A stretch of DNA of 64,000 bases from Oceanobacillus alkalisoli (GTDB taxonomy: Bacteria; Bacillota; Bacilli; Bacillales; Amphibacillaceae): assembly GCF_021556485.1 (NCBI RefSeq), contig NZ_JAKGBW010000001.1, positions 1 to 64,000 on the forward strand, given 5' to 3'. This document shows, piece after piece, positions 16,821 through 26,010 of this stretch. How positions within the stretch are numbered: position 1 is the stretch's first letter; the number at the start of each line of letters is the position of its first letter. Under the pieces are notes generated by a model, which saw only the letters and a list, made by a program, of their open reading frames with translations, was not told the origin of the DNA and did no database searches. Both the position numbers and the translations under genes were made by a program.

Positions 16821-17849
16821 GGATGCTTCCATATTTTTATCTCGCCTACGCATTCGGTAGAATAAAACATAAAACGCAAGGGGTGCTATCAAAAGGAATA
16901 ATACGAATGTAAACCTAGACCCGTCTTTCAATATTCCTGGAATAGAGTATAAATTAAACACTTTTTCATAATCAACTATATAACCAAAAGCACCAATTAT
17001 AGATGTGTAAAATAGTAAAAACCCAACAACCATTATTGTGGGGTGCTTGCTGAAAATGGTATGTTTGCAATCAATACCTTTCTTTTCACAGCTACAACTA
17101 CGTATGCCTTTCCCTGTCAACTTGGATAGTCCGTTGAATAGAACAAAAAGCAATGACATAATTCCAGCAATACTAAAACTGGAAAAAACTAATAGTTTCG
17201 CTGTAGGAGTTGAACCGATATTTCCTAATACGTTTCTTAAGATTTCCAATCCTCCAAATGAAGCGAAAATAATAGCGGAAAATATACCCAATATTGTTAC
17301 AAACTGTGTGTAAATATTAGATTTATCTTTTTGTAATTCTTCAATCTCTGATTTTGTTTTTTTGTAGTTTCCTTGTAATTCTTCACGAGTTTCTTTCAAG
17401 TTTTTTTGAGCGTATGTAATTTGTTCTTTAGTATTTTCAAGTTCTTCTTTTGCTTCCAGAGTTTCTTTTTTGGTGTCTATAAGTTCTTTCCTCGTTTTTT
17501 CTAACATACTTTGGAGGCCCTTCATAAAAACTTCCGTTTCCTTAGAGACATCTTCCATTAATTTCCGCTGGTTTTCTGCCAAATCAGCATGGTCAATTAG
17601 CTTTTCTATTTTAGTTGCCGTTTCAGGATCATCACGATCATAAGCGATATGTTTTATTGTTGATAAATTAATTCTTAGTACATCTATACTATCATCGTTA
17701 AATCTATATACTACTTTACTTATTTCAGAATATTTATGTCTGGGATATTCCTCATAATGTTCTTTAAACCTATAAAAAAAAGACTCTGGATTGAGTTCAT
17801 CCGAGTCCGAAAACCTGACGTTCGAAAGTTCATCAATAATCTGATTCAT
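16818..17849 (-). CDS. Coiled-coil, four-helix membrane protein paired with a Panacea antitoxin
   Basis: 343 aa. A soluble N-terminal part (1-100) is followed by a long charged coiled coil (about 100-185) rich in KE-TKEELEN-type heptads. Four hydrophobic segments follow (about 187-207, 222-243, 275-296 and 314-334), with a CSCEKKGIDCKH loop between the second and third. The ATG overlaps the upstream stop (ATGA), so it is coupled to the Panacea gene. In described PanAT pairs the partner of a Panacea domain protein is the toxin, and some are membrane-acting. I infer a membrane-targeting toxin or abortive-infection effector, with no recognised family. Confidence 0.6.
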   Translation of the reverse strand: MNQIIDELSNVRFSDSDELNPESFFYRFKEHYEEYPRHKYSEISKVVYRFNDDSIDVLRINLSTIKHIAYDRDDPETATKIEKLIDHADLAENQRKLMEDVSKETEVFMKGLQSMLEKTRKELIDTKKETLEAKEELENTKEQITYAQKNLKETREELQGNYKKTKSEIEELQKDKSNIYTQFVTILGIFSAIIFASFGGLEILRNVLGNIGSTPTAKLLVFSSFSIAGIMSLLFVLFNGLSKLTGKGIRSCSCEKKGIDCKHTIFSKHPTIMVVGFLLFYTSIIGAFGYIVDYEKVFNLYSIPGILKDGSRFTFVLFLLIAPLAFYVLFYRMRRRDKNMEAS

Positions 17850-18376
17850 TCCTCGCGCACACTCCTCATAACCTCACTCAGCCTCTCAGGATATTGGGTG
17901 AAATATTCTTGAATCTCTTCATTTGTATATTCTAAACCTCTTTCACCATTCTCTATCCGTTCTCTATATTCACTCCATGGATTATGCTCATGAGTTCTGT
18001 CAACTAAGTCAAATGCATTTTGCCTTAGCAACGTAATTATGGGTTGTTCAATAGCACCTTTTGTATCTTCGGATATTTCATTTACATTAAATTGAATAAA
18101 CTCGACTTCCATTGTTTCTTCATCAAAAACAATTTCTTCAGCAATTCCACGTATCGGCTGTGAACCATATTCTTTATACTCGTGATAAACATTCGGAACA
18201 ACCGGACCCAACCGCCATTTTCCTATGTTATCTCCAAACAGGGGGTCCCCGGTTCGGTATAATGATTCCGCTTGTAAATAGTAAAGAATCTTCTGTAAGT
18301 GTAAGTTTGTGACGTCGATGTTCCCTCTCAAAGCTAGGTGGATGATATAGTTTGCAATTTGCATAGCTCTATACAT
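17846..18376 (-). CDS. Panacea (DUF4065/SocA-like) antitoxin domain protein
   Basis: 176 aa. The family pattern is NLHLQKILYYLQAESL, then DNIGKWRLGPVVPNVYHEYKEY (abridged) and a C-terminal helical part. Panacea proteins neutralise many unrelated toxins encoded next to them, and SocA is a proteolytic adaptor. GGGAGG lies 9 bases before ATG 18376; a GTG at 18385 abuts the binding site. First gene of the two-gene module at the left end of the prophage, beyond the lysis genes, a usual position for accessory cargo. Confidence 0.85.
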   Translation of the reverse strand: MYRAMQIANYIIHLALRGNIDVTNLHLQKILYYLQAESLYRTGDPLFGDNIGKWRLGPVVPNVYHEYKEYGSQPIRGIAEEIVFDEETMEVEFIQFNVNEISEDTKGAIEQPIITLLRQNAFDLVDRTHEHNPWSEYRERIENGERGLEYTNEEIQEYFTQYPERLSEVMRSVREE

Positions 18377-18530
18377 AGTAGCCACCCTCCCTTTATATAA
18401 AATATAAATAAAACCACCTTATACAACTGTGTATTCGCTACAATTAGTTAATGACTATACATAAGGTGATTTGTTTCATTTAATTAAATCAAATTGAGTT
18501 TAATTCATTGTTGCAATACAAATGCAATAC

Positions 18531-18546
18531 ATTTGTGTACACAAAT
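18531..18546. promoter_or_regulatory. Perfect 16-bp palindrome, possible operator
   Basis: ATTTGTGTACACAAAT is fully self-complementary. It is preceded by a direct repeat of TGCAATACA (18512-18532 region). The 424-bp spacer (18386-18811) otherwise contains a wide stem of CACCTTAT / ATAAGGTG (18412-18470) and no well-supported gene. The palindrome could be an autoregulatory site of the Panacea module. Confidence 0.4.
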
Positions 18547-18811
18547 CATAACACTAATTAGAACATTTTTCTATTATTTCGTAATAAATGTTGTTAATTA
18601 TTAAGAAATACGTTAAGTCCTTTCAAAGCATATTTTAAATTATATGGTGGAAACATAGTTGGATTTGAGATAATTTTTCAGTGGAAAATGAGGTGAATTA
18701 TTGACAAGTAAAAGAAATGAGAATTTCCCACAATTCTCTAAATTTTCATTTCAAATTCACACCCCTCCTTAACAACTCATTCCGATTGTAGGGTTAGGAG
18801 GGGATTTAATT

Positions 18812-19011
18812 ATGACCAGAAAATAACCAGACACTTGGTTAATCAATTTGAATGGAGAGAGTGGGATGAATATGAGAAGTACATCTTCGGTGATGAAGGG
18901 ATAGGAAATAATTATAGTGGTTATGGGGATACGCCAAGTAAAGAGGGTTGTGACAAGTTGTGTAGAGAATTTTCTGGTGAAGTTATTGTGTATAAAATGG
19001 GTGGAAAATAA
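18812..19011 (+). pseudogene. Frameshifted small rightward gene between lysis and Panacea modules
   Basis: AGGAGGGG followed by ATG opens MTRK then stops. One added base in the AAAA run restores a 66-codon frame continuing ITRHLVNQFEWREWDEYEKY and ending YKMGGK before TAA. The 200-nt length, one short of 67 codons, supports a single-base loss. The family is unknown. It points opposite to the late operon. A TTG further in could still start a shorter product. Confidence 0.45.
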
Positions 19012-19039
19012 AAACAGCCCGGGGTTTCCAGTCCCGGGC
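19006..19039 (-). terminator. Terminator of the late operon
   Basis: GCCCGGG / CCCGGGC stem, then TGTTTTTATTTT on the minus strand. It ends the leftward late transcript after the endolysin gene. Confidence 0.85.
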
Positions 19040-19082
19040 ATAGTGTGTTTCCTACATATTGTAACGCCTTAATTATACCTTA

Positions 19083-20162
19083 TTATACAGTCCTCCACCA
19101 AAGACCATGCTCATCCAATAAATCAGTGAATTCTTTGCTGATTCTAGTTCCCATGCCGCCTGTTACGATAACTGGGTTGCCCCTTGATGAGATACCCACG
19201 AAGTAACATTTATTCCTAGTAAGCCACGCTGACACCAGACCAACTGCTCCTTGAGTAGATAACCCCCCGGTACGAATCTGTATATTGTTGGATGTGGGAG
19301 TACGGTGGTTTGCTGTATACTCTGTTGTCCACCATAATCCCTCACCGTCTAGCCAAGCCCCGAATTTCTTTCGTGCAGCCGCGTTAAGTCCTCCTGTTCG
19401 CAATACTGGATTGTTACCACCAGACCCGCGAAACGTATAATACCAGCCATCCGTGTTTTCTTTTAGCCAACGAGTGACTTTATTCATATTGGCTTCATTC
19501 AAACCACCTGTACGGATTTTAGGATTTGCTTTAGGCTTGGATGCAGTTGGCTTGGACTTGGATGGTTTATCACTCTTAAAATTTTGCCCAAAGTATTTTT
19601 GGATCCCTTTAACATCAGCTACCGCCATGTCCTCGATATATTGTGCTTGTTTGCTTCCAAAGATCAATTCAAAGTCCTTATTATTTGTCATAAAGCCATG
19701 CTCAATTAAAACAGCCGGCATATTTGTTTCTCTGGTAATGTGTAAATTTGTCCACGTTCCTAGCACTCCCGCATGCAGTCCGTCCCCATGAGTGGAATAA
19801 CCTGCCTTTTTAATCTCGTCACGTATGTGAGTGGCTAACCTTCTACCCTTGGAAGATGTCCCCCAATAAAACACGCAACGACCCTCCACGCTTGAAGCCC
19901 CCGCATTGGCGTGCAGTGATACAACGATATCGACTTTTTCACGGTTGTAGAGATTTGTCCTAGTGGTTAAAGGAACGTCTTTTTTATTGGGCTGCTGCCC
20001 CATAATTACCGTGTGCCCGTTTGCTTCCAATAATTCTTTTATACGCTTGCCTAGTTGAGCGTTAAAACTATGCTCTGCGTAGCCTTTACCGCCACGATAA
20101 ACACCTTTATTAGGCGGGAACGTATTTACTCCATGACCTATATCTAAACCGATTTTAGCCAT
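19083..20162 (-). CDS. Endolysin: N-acetylmuramoyl-L-alanine amidase with four C-terminal repeats
   Basis: Cleaves the bond between muramic acid and the stem peptide for host lysis. The N-terminal Amidase_3 domain (residues 1-195) has zinc ligands in DIGHG (His9), AEHSFN and SLHANAG, and the catalytic Glu in LIEHGF. A Lys/Pro/Ser linker follows (about 198-215). Then come four repeats of about 35-40 residues, each opening with [R/V]TGG[L/M] and most ending in a G-[L/W]-W or similar turn. They are presumably wall binding. AAGGAGG precedes the ATG. It follows the holin gene. Confidence 0.93.
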   Translation of the reverse strand: MAKIGLDIGHGVNTFPPNKGVYRGGKGYAEHSFNAQLGKRIKELLEANGHTVIMGQQPNKKDVPLTTRTNLYNREKVDIVVSLHANAGASSVEGRCVFYWGTSSKGRRLATHIRDEIKKAGYSTHGDGLHAGVLGTWTNLHITRETNMPAVLIEHGFMTNNKDFELIFGSKQAQYIEDMAVADVKGIQKYFGQNFKSDKPSKSKPTASKPKANPKIRTGGLNEANMNKVTRWLKENTDGWYYTFRGSGGNNPVLRTGGLNAAARKKFGAWLDGEGLWWTTEYTANHRTPTSNNIQIRTGGLSTQGAVGLVSAWLTRNKCYFVGISSRGNPVIVTGGMGTRISKEFTDLLDEHGLWWRTV

Positions 20163-20220
20163 TAATAATTCCTCCTTAATATTTTATGCAAAAGAAAAGA
20201 CACCTCGTAGTTGAGATGTC

Positions 20221-20652
20221 TTACTGATCTTCTTTTTTCGTACTAAATTCTTTTCTAATTTCTTCCGGTAATGTATCGCCACTATTATCGATCGTTTTTA
20301 ATTTTTTAGCTAGATTAGTTGGAACCAGTACACCTAAGTGAGCCATATTTTCCACAATTGATAATCCTTCATTGGCAATATAAAAAAGGACCGTCGCATA
20401 AGTGACCGCTCCTTGTAAACCTAAAATTTGATCAACCACATTGGCCAAGATAATCACTACCAGTACAAGAACTTTTCTTGCATATCCAAACAGTGATTTA
20501 CGGCTCCATAAGTTTTGATTTTTCCAAGCCTTGAATAGTCCCGTGATAATATCTAATGCCATTAGCAATAGTAATAAATGGAGAAACTTCACATCTCCGA
20601 AAAGAAAAAATCTCGCTGCTTCTAAGTGATCCAAATTAACATCCCCAATCAT
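20221..20652 (-). CDS. Phage holin (toxin secretion/lysis holin family)
   Basis: 143 aa with three to four hydrophobic segments. The family region runs LLLMALDIITGLFKAWKNQN, LWSRKSLFGYARK and FYIANEGLSIVENMAHLG, matching Phage_holin_4 (PF05105). It permeabilises the membrane at lysis. AAGGAGATGAATTTAA precedes the ATG. A hairpin (AAGACATCTCA..GGTGTCTTTTCTTTT on minus) lies between holin and amidase. Confidence 0.92.
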   Translation of the reverse strand: MIGDVNLDHLEAARFFLFGDVKFLHLLLLLMALDIITGLFKAWKNQNLWSRKSLFGYARKVLVLVVIILANVVDQILGLQGAVTYATVLFYIANEGLSIVENMAHLGVLVPTNLAKKLKTIDNSGDTLPEEIRKEFSTKKEDQ

Positions 20653-20700
20653 TTAAATTCATCTCCTTGTCCTATTTTGTAGGACTTCTCGTATTTCCCC

Positions 20701-20731
20701 AAAAGAAAGAGCACCCCAAACGGGATGCTCG
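20701..20731 (-). terminator. Hairpin between zinc-ribbon gene and holin
   Basis: GAGCATCCC / GGGGTGCTC with a short loop and TTTCTTTT on the minus strand. Confidence 0.65.
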
Positions 20732-20746
20732 TCCACTATTACATAT

Positions 20747-20872
20747 TTACTTTTTGTTTTTCTTGTATTCTTCATTGGCGCACGCATCGCAAAGCTGTTT
20801 TTCGTCGCCATCTTCTACTATCATAAAAACCTCGTCAGGCCTAAATTCAGTACCGCACTTTTTGCATTTCAC
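20747..20872 (-). CDS. 41-aa zinc-ribbon protein
   Basis: A small protein, GTG start after GGAGGGGATAA, with CKKCGTEF at the N-terminus and LCDACANEEY at the C-terminus, a CxxC...CxxC treble-clef-like pair. It lies between the tail genes and the holin. The function is unknown. Confidence 0.7.
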   Translation of the reverse strand: MKCKKCGTEFRPDEVFMIVEDGDEKQLCDACANEEYKKNKK

Positions 20873-20932
20873 ATTTATCCCCTCCTATCTACCTATTCGA
20901 CAAGAGGGGGAAAAGTCCTTCTTTTTATTCGC

Positions 20933-21190
20933 TTATTCCGACAAACTTCCTTTATATTCGTTTAAATCCTCAACATAACCGTTAACGTCCGCAAGTATTT
21001 TTTCAACAATGAGCGTCCTTAATGCATCATTGTTATTCTGACTTTCTTCATATTGCTCCTTAGTGATCTGAACAGCCTGGTTATGACTGAATTTAAACCC
21101 GGAAGTGATAAAATTCAAATCTACTCCAGTATATTCTTTATCAAATCCACCATCATATTTAAAATTGATACCTGTGATTGTGATACGCAT
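20933..21190 (-). CDS. Hypothetical phage protein between tail and lysis genes
   Basis: 85 aa, beginning MRITITGINFKYDGGFDKEY, mixed alpha/beta, with no membrane segment. Its start overlaps the stop of the upstream DUF1617-like gene by one base. No family is recognised with confidence. Confidence 0.7.
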   Translation of the reverse strand: MRITITGINFKYDGGFDKEYTGVDLNFITSGFKFSHNQAVQITKEQYEESQNNNDALRTLIVEKILADVNGYVEDLNEYKGSLSE

Positions 21191-21579
21191 TATTTGTCAC
21201 CTCCCTCTTGGTCTAACCCAAACGCATCATATAAAACAGAAAGAGCGTAAGCATCGTTCCCCGAGAACTCTTGCTCACACTCTTCACTAGTTAACTCTTT
21301 AATTTTTGATTTGACCACGTTCAATGGCTTCAGCATGTTCCCGCCTTCTACGGTAACAGTTTGGTCAAAGAAATTTTTCAACTCTGTTTCCAACCATTGT
21401 TCTGGCTTATCCTTCCCATCTTCTCGGATTGTTTCTTCTCCTTTGGCAACTTCAGTTAATTGTTCGCTTAAATAGTTGGTGAGCTTCGAGCGCATTACGC
21501 TCTTCAGTCCTTTAAAATTCTCTCGTTCCAGGAAACTAATTACTTTCGATAAATCAATATTTCTAATTTCAATTTTCAT
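21190..21579 (-). CDS. DUF1617-like phage protein
   Basis: 129 aa. The opening MKIEIRNIDLSKVISFLERE and a mainly helical body resemble the DUF1617 family. That family commonly lies just downstream of the tail fibre gene in Bacillus and Listeria siphophages. The function is unknown. It overlaps the stop of the large tail gene. Confidence 0.6.
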   Translation of the reverse strand: MKIEIRNIDLSKVISFLERENFKGLKSVMRSKLTNYLSEQLTEVAKGEETIREDGKDKPEQWLETELKNFFDQTVTVEGGNMLKPLNVVKSKIKELTSEECEQEFSGNDAYALSVLYDAFGLDQEGGDK

Positions 21580-24500
21580 TATGCCGATACCTCCAATTTA
21601 TTCAGTCTCGCTTCAAGACGAGCAACTTTTAATGTTAAATCTTCATTTTGTTTTCTTAGGATAGATAATTCATCATCGACCTTCATATTTACTTCCTGAA
21701 TAGCTTTCCAGCTGATACTGTTCATGGCGTATTGCTCCACCCCGTCGCCATCAATAACATGATGAGGGGTATTATAACCTTCTCCAATTACCAAGCCATA
21801 ACGTAGCTTTTCAGTACCTTTTAATCGATATTGGTAGATTGTACTTTGATTAATCACTGCTAATGCCGATTCATTCCAGGCATGAATATCTTCTTTATAT
21901 TCTGCTAGGGATCCAGTTGGGAAACTTGCTGCTCTCAGTGGGTGATATCTTCCAGCAGTGTCTGCAATTCTAACTTCATTGCTACTAGAAACATGCGGCC
22001 GGATGTAAAGATGGGAGTTTTCTGTTGCTATTAACTGATTTTGAAACGTAACATTTCGTGATACAGTTAATTGCCCCATCGCTTCAATATCTTGAGCTCT
22101 CAAATCAGCATAAGCATTATCCCCATAGTGCCTTATCTGAAGTTGCCTTGTTGAACCTGCTAACATTTTCAGAGCAACTGTACCTCCCGTAATAATCGCA
22201 TGATCATACCCATCATCCGTTAATCCAAAGCGAATCATGTTCGTACCCTTTGCCATCATAGCGAACAAGTTACGTCTGGATGATATCCCATCTCCACCAG
22301 AAGAACCACCACGGTTAATGTGCAAGTAAGTATAAGGATCACGCTGAAAACGGAAGGACTCACCGCTGTAATCTATTCGCCCGTTGAAATTATTACCTGT
22401 ACCACCAAAAGTTAATTGCGCATTCCCCATCGATAAATTTCCGTTATTTAAATTAAACGTGACGCTATTATTTTGGGATTGCAAAATACCACCAATAATA
22501 CTATTGGCGGTTAGCCCAATTACTGTTAATTTACCTACATCTAGAGTTCCAGCTGTTATTTTACCAGCATTTAATTCGGTTATATTCGCGTTACCAACCC
22601 TGAAAGTGCCGGTAACTGTTGTGTCCCCATCGAGGATTAATTGTTTACCAGAGATTAAAACACCGCTAGTGTCAATATTAATCTGGTTAATTACGTCGCC
22701 TTCTTTGACACGTAGATTAATATTGTCGGCTAGTTGGCTGATTTGGGATTGGGTTGCTAGATCTTCGGGCGCTGGGGACCAGTCTGCTAATACCTTATCA
22801 CCTTTTATCAGTATTAACTCACCATATCCTACCCTCTGGCTAGGTGTGTCGCGTTGACTAAACCTTACTACATACAATCTAATATTTGTCGTATTTGAAG
22901 GAATTGTAAACGTTACAGTAGCGTATCCCTTACGACCTGCCGGAATCTTATTGCTTGAATAATCTCTATAGGGGTTTCCCGAATTCGGTGCTCTCGCAAA
23001 GATATTGACAGGGTAAGCTGATTGACTAGCATCTATAAACGCTCTAAATGTATAGGTTTCTCCTGTTTCAATAATACCCTGACTAAATAAGGAAGATTCG
23101 TTTGTACCGCTAGGTGTTAAATCCCCCCAACCAGATACGTTTACGTATGTTAGCTCTTTTTTAGTTCCTGTTAGTAAATTCCTTCCACCAATCTCCAACC
23201 CTTCCAAATCATCTCGCACGCTCTTAATCGTACTATCTAAACTAGAAGATGTTTGAGTAAGACTACTGATATTGCCCTCAGCATCCGTTATTCTTGTTTG
23301 CAAAGCGGTTGCCAATTGAGTGACAGATGAAACGTTACCCTCCACGTCTGACACACGAGTCTGAAACCCTTTAACAGTTTGAGTAAGACTGCTGATATTA
23401 CCCTCCGCATCAGTAATGCGAGTGGCAATACTAGATGCAGTTTGTTGCAGTGCCGATATGTTACCTTCCGAATCTCCCACCCTGGTAGTAATAGAATCTA
23501 CTGTTTGTTCAATTGAGGAAAATTGAAATTGGATGTCTTCGGGTGCTTTACTGTGTGGTGTGGCTCGTGTGCCTATTTCGAGTTTAGCTTCCTTGAAATC
23601 TACTACACTCCTAGAAGCCGTATTAGTATTAAAGCGAACCGCCATAAATATTAGCGTATTTCTGTCCGCTGGCACCTTAAACGTAACTGTCGAATAACCT
23701 TCAGAACCTGGTTGAATCCACTCTCCCGAGAAATCAACATAACCAGAGCCAGGAGTCGCCCTAAGACGTAATTGTACATCCTTATCCCCACTTATGTTAT
23801 TAAGATAAATACGCGCAGTATAGGTTTCACCCGGTGTCACTTTAACTGAATTGTAAGGTTGATGGTCTCCCCAGCCAGTTGTTCTATCATATCTTACAAA
23901 TTCATCGCTTGTACCAACTAACAAATTCCTGTTCTCATACTCCAACCCATCAATCTCACCCTGCACACTAGTAATCTCACTACTAAACCGATTGCTTGTC
24001 TGCGTTAACTGGGATTGAGTTGCATACTTTGCATCAGCATCAGTGGTAGTCATCTTACTGGAAAGTTCCTGAGCATGTAACTGCAATTGCGCTTCATGGG
24101 CTTGTACTTCCCCCGTGAGCGTATTGACAGTAGATTGATTTGCCTTTGCTTTTAATCCTTCTGCAGTTTCTTCTATTAGAAAGCTGTGATTTTCAACCGT
24201 ATTATTAACCGTATCAACATACGTTTTATCAGCTTTCCGGGTAATCCCTTCGGCGTTTTGTTGGATTAATGTACTGTGACTGGTTACGGTTCCTTGGAGA
24301 CCATCAAATGTTGTTTGATTGATTTTACTGGATAGTTCCCCATTTATGCGTTGGAACTCGCTATTAACATTTGTCTGCAAATCATCGACGCCACCTAATG
24401 CTGTCCGTGCATCTGACATTGCCTTATCAGCATCATCCCTTGCAGTAGTGGCTAGACTTGCCGCATCACTCGCTACTCGACCTGCAGCATCACTTGCTAA

Positions 24501-25961
24501 TTTTGCAGCATCGGCAGAATTTAATGCATCTTGGGCTTTATCAAATGATTTTTGAGCATTTTCAATCGCTTTATTGGCATCTTCTGTAGCTTTATCTGCT
24601 CTATCGACAGCATCGTTGGCTCTTTCGTGGGCTTTGTTCGCTTTTTCTTCAATATCCTTTACATCGGCACTAACAATTAATTGCCATTGGATACCATCAT
24701 AACGATAGGTTTCTACGTATTCGCCATCAACAACTTTAAACCATAAATCACCTTCCACTAAATCTCCTGTAGGCTCATCTGGTCCATAATAAATGGTGTT
24801 TTTACCATCGATTCTTTTAATGGATTCGTTATGATCTTTCTCGATTTCATCAATCTTATCGTTAATGTCATTCGTTCTATCATCAATATTATTTATCCGG
24901 TCAGAGAATCTTGCTTTGACACTCCCGACATCCACGGATCTATTTTTACGAGCAATGACATCATATTCAATTCTGTTCACGATAGCAGAGCCATCAACTT
25001 TTAATTTGCCATGCCTGACCGTTATCGTGTCACCTATACCAACCAATTCAAGTGCAGCGATATCTTTATATTCTTCCGTTTCCCAAAGATGTTCAAACTG
25101 TACTTCCATCTCTACTTTGAGCTTGTCTCTTCCAGTTTCGACAAACCAACCACTAGCCGCATTTAATAAATCTTGACTAGTTTCGATATCCTCTTCACTG
25201 GAAAAATCCACGGGAAGAATATAAGGCATTTCGTAATCATTGATATGTGGGCTATCAATATACTTTCCAGGGACAGTGATTAATTGCTCCGGTTCATCTT
25301 CGGTTGCTTCAATAAATTTAAATGGAAAAATACGGGTTACTAAATTAGAAATATCAAACTTGGCTGTTAGGCCAGTTAGATTCTTTTTATAAGTAACCAG
25401 TACACCATCATCACTGCCGCGTCTGTCGTGCATGATTAAATTAAAGTTATCACGCTCGATTTGGCCACCCCAAGTCTGAAGGACAGAGCCTTGTGTACCT
25501 GCTACCATTTGTAATGGATTAGTACGATATAAGCTAGTGCTCGATTGCGTAGTTGTATTTGTACTTGTTACATTAAACGGATGCGGGTAGGCAGTACCTG
25601 ATCCGATTAATTCCATTACTTGCTTTTTAGTTAAATTGTTAGCGTGTAATTCTTCCACAAAGTTATTGGCCAAGTCATACGTGATATGTTGGGCATCGAT
25701 AATGAGATTATCATTTTCATGGTTCTTGGTGATGGAGTAAATTCTAAATAGCTGCTCATCTTGTTTATCATTGGCTTTGGCTTTGATAATCATTTCTTCC
25801 TGGATTTCACCGGCAAGAAACCCTTCTGGATCATATTCCATTTTTAATTCGAACATTCCGTTTAGTTCTTCAGTTGCAACGACGTCAACAGCACCAGTAA
25901 GCAAGCCTAAGCCGTTATGGATAAAGCTCGTTTCGTTAGCATTATAAAGTTTTGGAAACAT
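21579..25961 (-). CDS. Tail-associated protein (Tal/tail endopeptidase) with fused receptor-binding modules
   Basis: 1460 aa. The N-terminal part (1-370) is the prophage-tail endopeptidase/Tal hub. An Ala-rich coiled coil (about 440-530) and heptad repeats follow. Two related jelly-roll-like modules begin NRNLLVGT (about 676) and GRNLLTGT (about 925). In between are QTxxSSIxTRxxDxEGNISxL repeats. The C-terminus (about 1350-1460) contains GSLAEYKEDI, a likely S74-like intramolecular chaperone, then a coiled coil. AGGAGGTAACC precedes the ATG. It binds and probably digests the host surface at adsorption. Confidence 0.88.
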   Translation of the reverse strand: MFPKLYNANETSFIHNGLGLLTGAVDVVATEELNGMFELKMEYDPEGFLAGEIQEEMIIKAKANDKQDEQLFRIYSITKNHENDNLIIDAQHITYDLANNFVEELHANNLTKKQVMELIGSGTAYPHPFNVTSTNTTTQSSTSLYRTNPLQMVAGTQGSVLQTWGGQIERDNFNLIMHDRRGSDDGVLVTYKKNLTGLTAKFDISNLVTRIFPFKFIEATEDEPEQLITVPGKYIDSPHINDYEMPYILPVDFSSEEDIETSQDLLNAASGWFVETGRDKLKVEMEVQFEHLWETEEYKDIAALELVGIGDTITVRHGKLKVDGSAIVNRIEYDVIARKNRSVDVGSVKARFSDRINNIDDRTNDINDKIDEIEKDHNESIKRIDGKNTIYYGPDEPTGDLVEGDLWFKVVDGEYVETYRYDGIQWQLIVSADVKDIEEKANKAHERANDAVDRADKATEDANKAIENAQKSFDKAQDALNSADAAKLASDAAGRVASDAASLATTARDDADKAMSDARTALGGVDDLQTNVNSEFQRINGELSSKINQTTFDGLQGTVTSHSTLIQQNAEGITRKADKTYVDTVNNTVENHSFLIEETAEGLKAKANQSTVNTLTGEVQAHEAQLQLHAQELSSKMTTTDADAKYATQSQLTQTSNRFSSEITSVQGEIDGLEYENRNLLVGTSDEFVRYDRTTGWGDHQPYNSVKVTPGETYTARIYLNNISGDKDVQLRLRATPGSGYVDFSGEWIQPGSEGYSTVTFKVPADRNTLIFMAVRFNTNTASRSVVDFKEAKLEIGTRATPHSKAPEDIQFQFSSIEQTVDSITTRVGDSEGNISALQQTASSIATRITDAEGNISSLTQTVKGFQTRVSDVEGNVSSVTQLATALQTRITDAEGNISSLTQTSSSLDSTIKSVRDDLEGLEIGGRNLLTGTKKELTYVNVSGWGDLTPSGTNESSLFSQGIIETGETYTFRAFIDASQSAYPVNIFARAPNSGNPYRDYSSNKIPAGRKGYATVTFTIPSNTTNIRLYVVRFSQRDTPSQRVGYGELILIKGDKVLADWSPAPEDLATQSQISQLADNINLRVKEGDVINQINIDTSGVLISGKQLILDGDTTVTGTFRVGNANITELNAGKITAGTLDVGKLTVIGLTANSIIGGILQSQNNSVTFNLNNGNLSMGNAQLTFGGTGNNFNGRIDYSGESFRFQRDPYTYLHINRGGSSGGDGISSRRNLFAMMAKGTNMIRFGLTDDGYDHAIITGGTVALKMLAGSTRQLQIRHYGDNAYADLRAQDIEAMGQLTVSRNVTFQNQLIATENSHLYIRPHVSSSNEVRIADTAGRYHPLRAASFPTGSLAEYKEDIHAWNESALAVINQSTIYQYRLKGTEKLRYGLVIGEGYNTPHHVIDGDGVEQYAMNSISWKAIQEVNMKVDDELSILRKQNEDLTLKVARLEARLNKLEVSA

Positions 25962-25980
25962 TGGTTACCTCCTTTCTTGC

Positions 25981-26010
25981 AAAATAAAAAGACACCAATT
26001 ATTTGGTGTC
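25981..26010 (-). terminator. Terminator after the inserted membrane-protein gene
   Basis: GACACCAAAT / ..TTGGTGTC stem followed by TTTTTATTTT on the minus strand, inside the tail operon between the inserted gene and tal. Confidence 0.75.

Noticed and set aside
22384-22857. 157-codon open frame on the plus strand
   Set aside because: Shadow of the tail-associated protein gene; no binding site and no family pattern.
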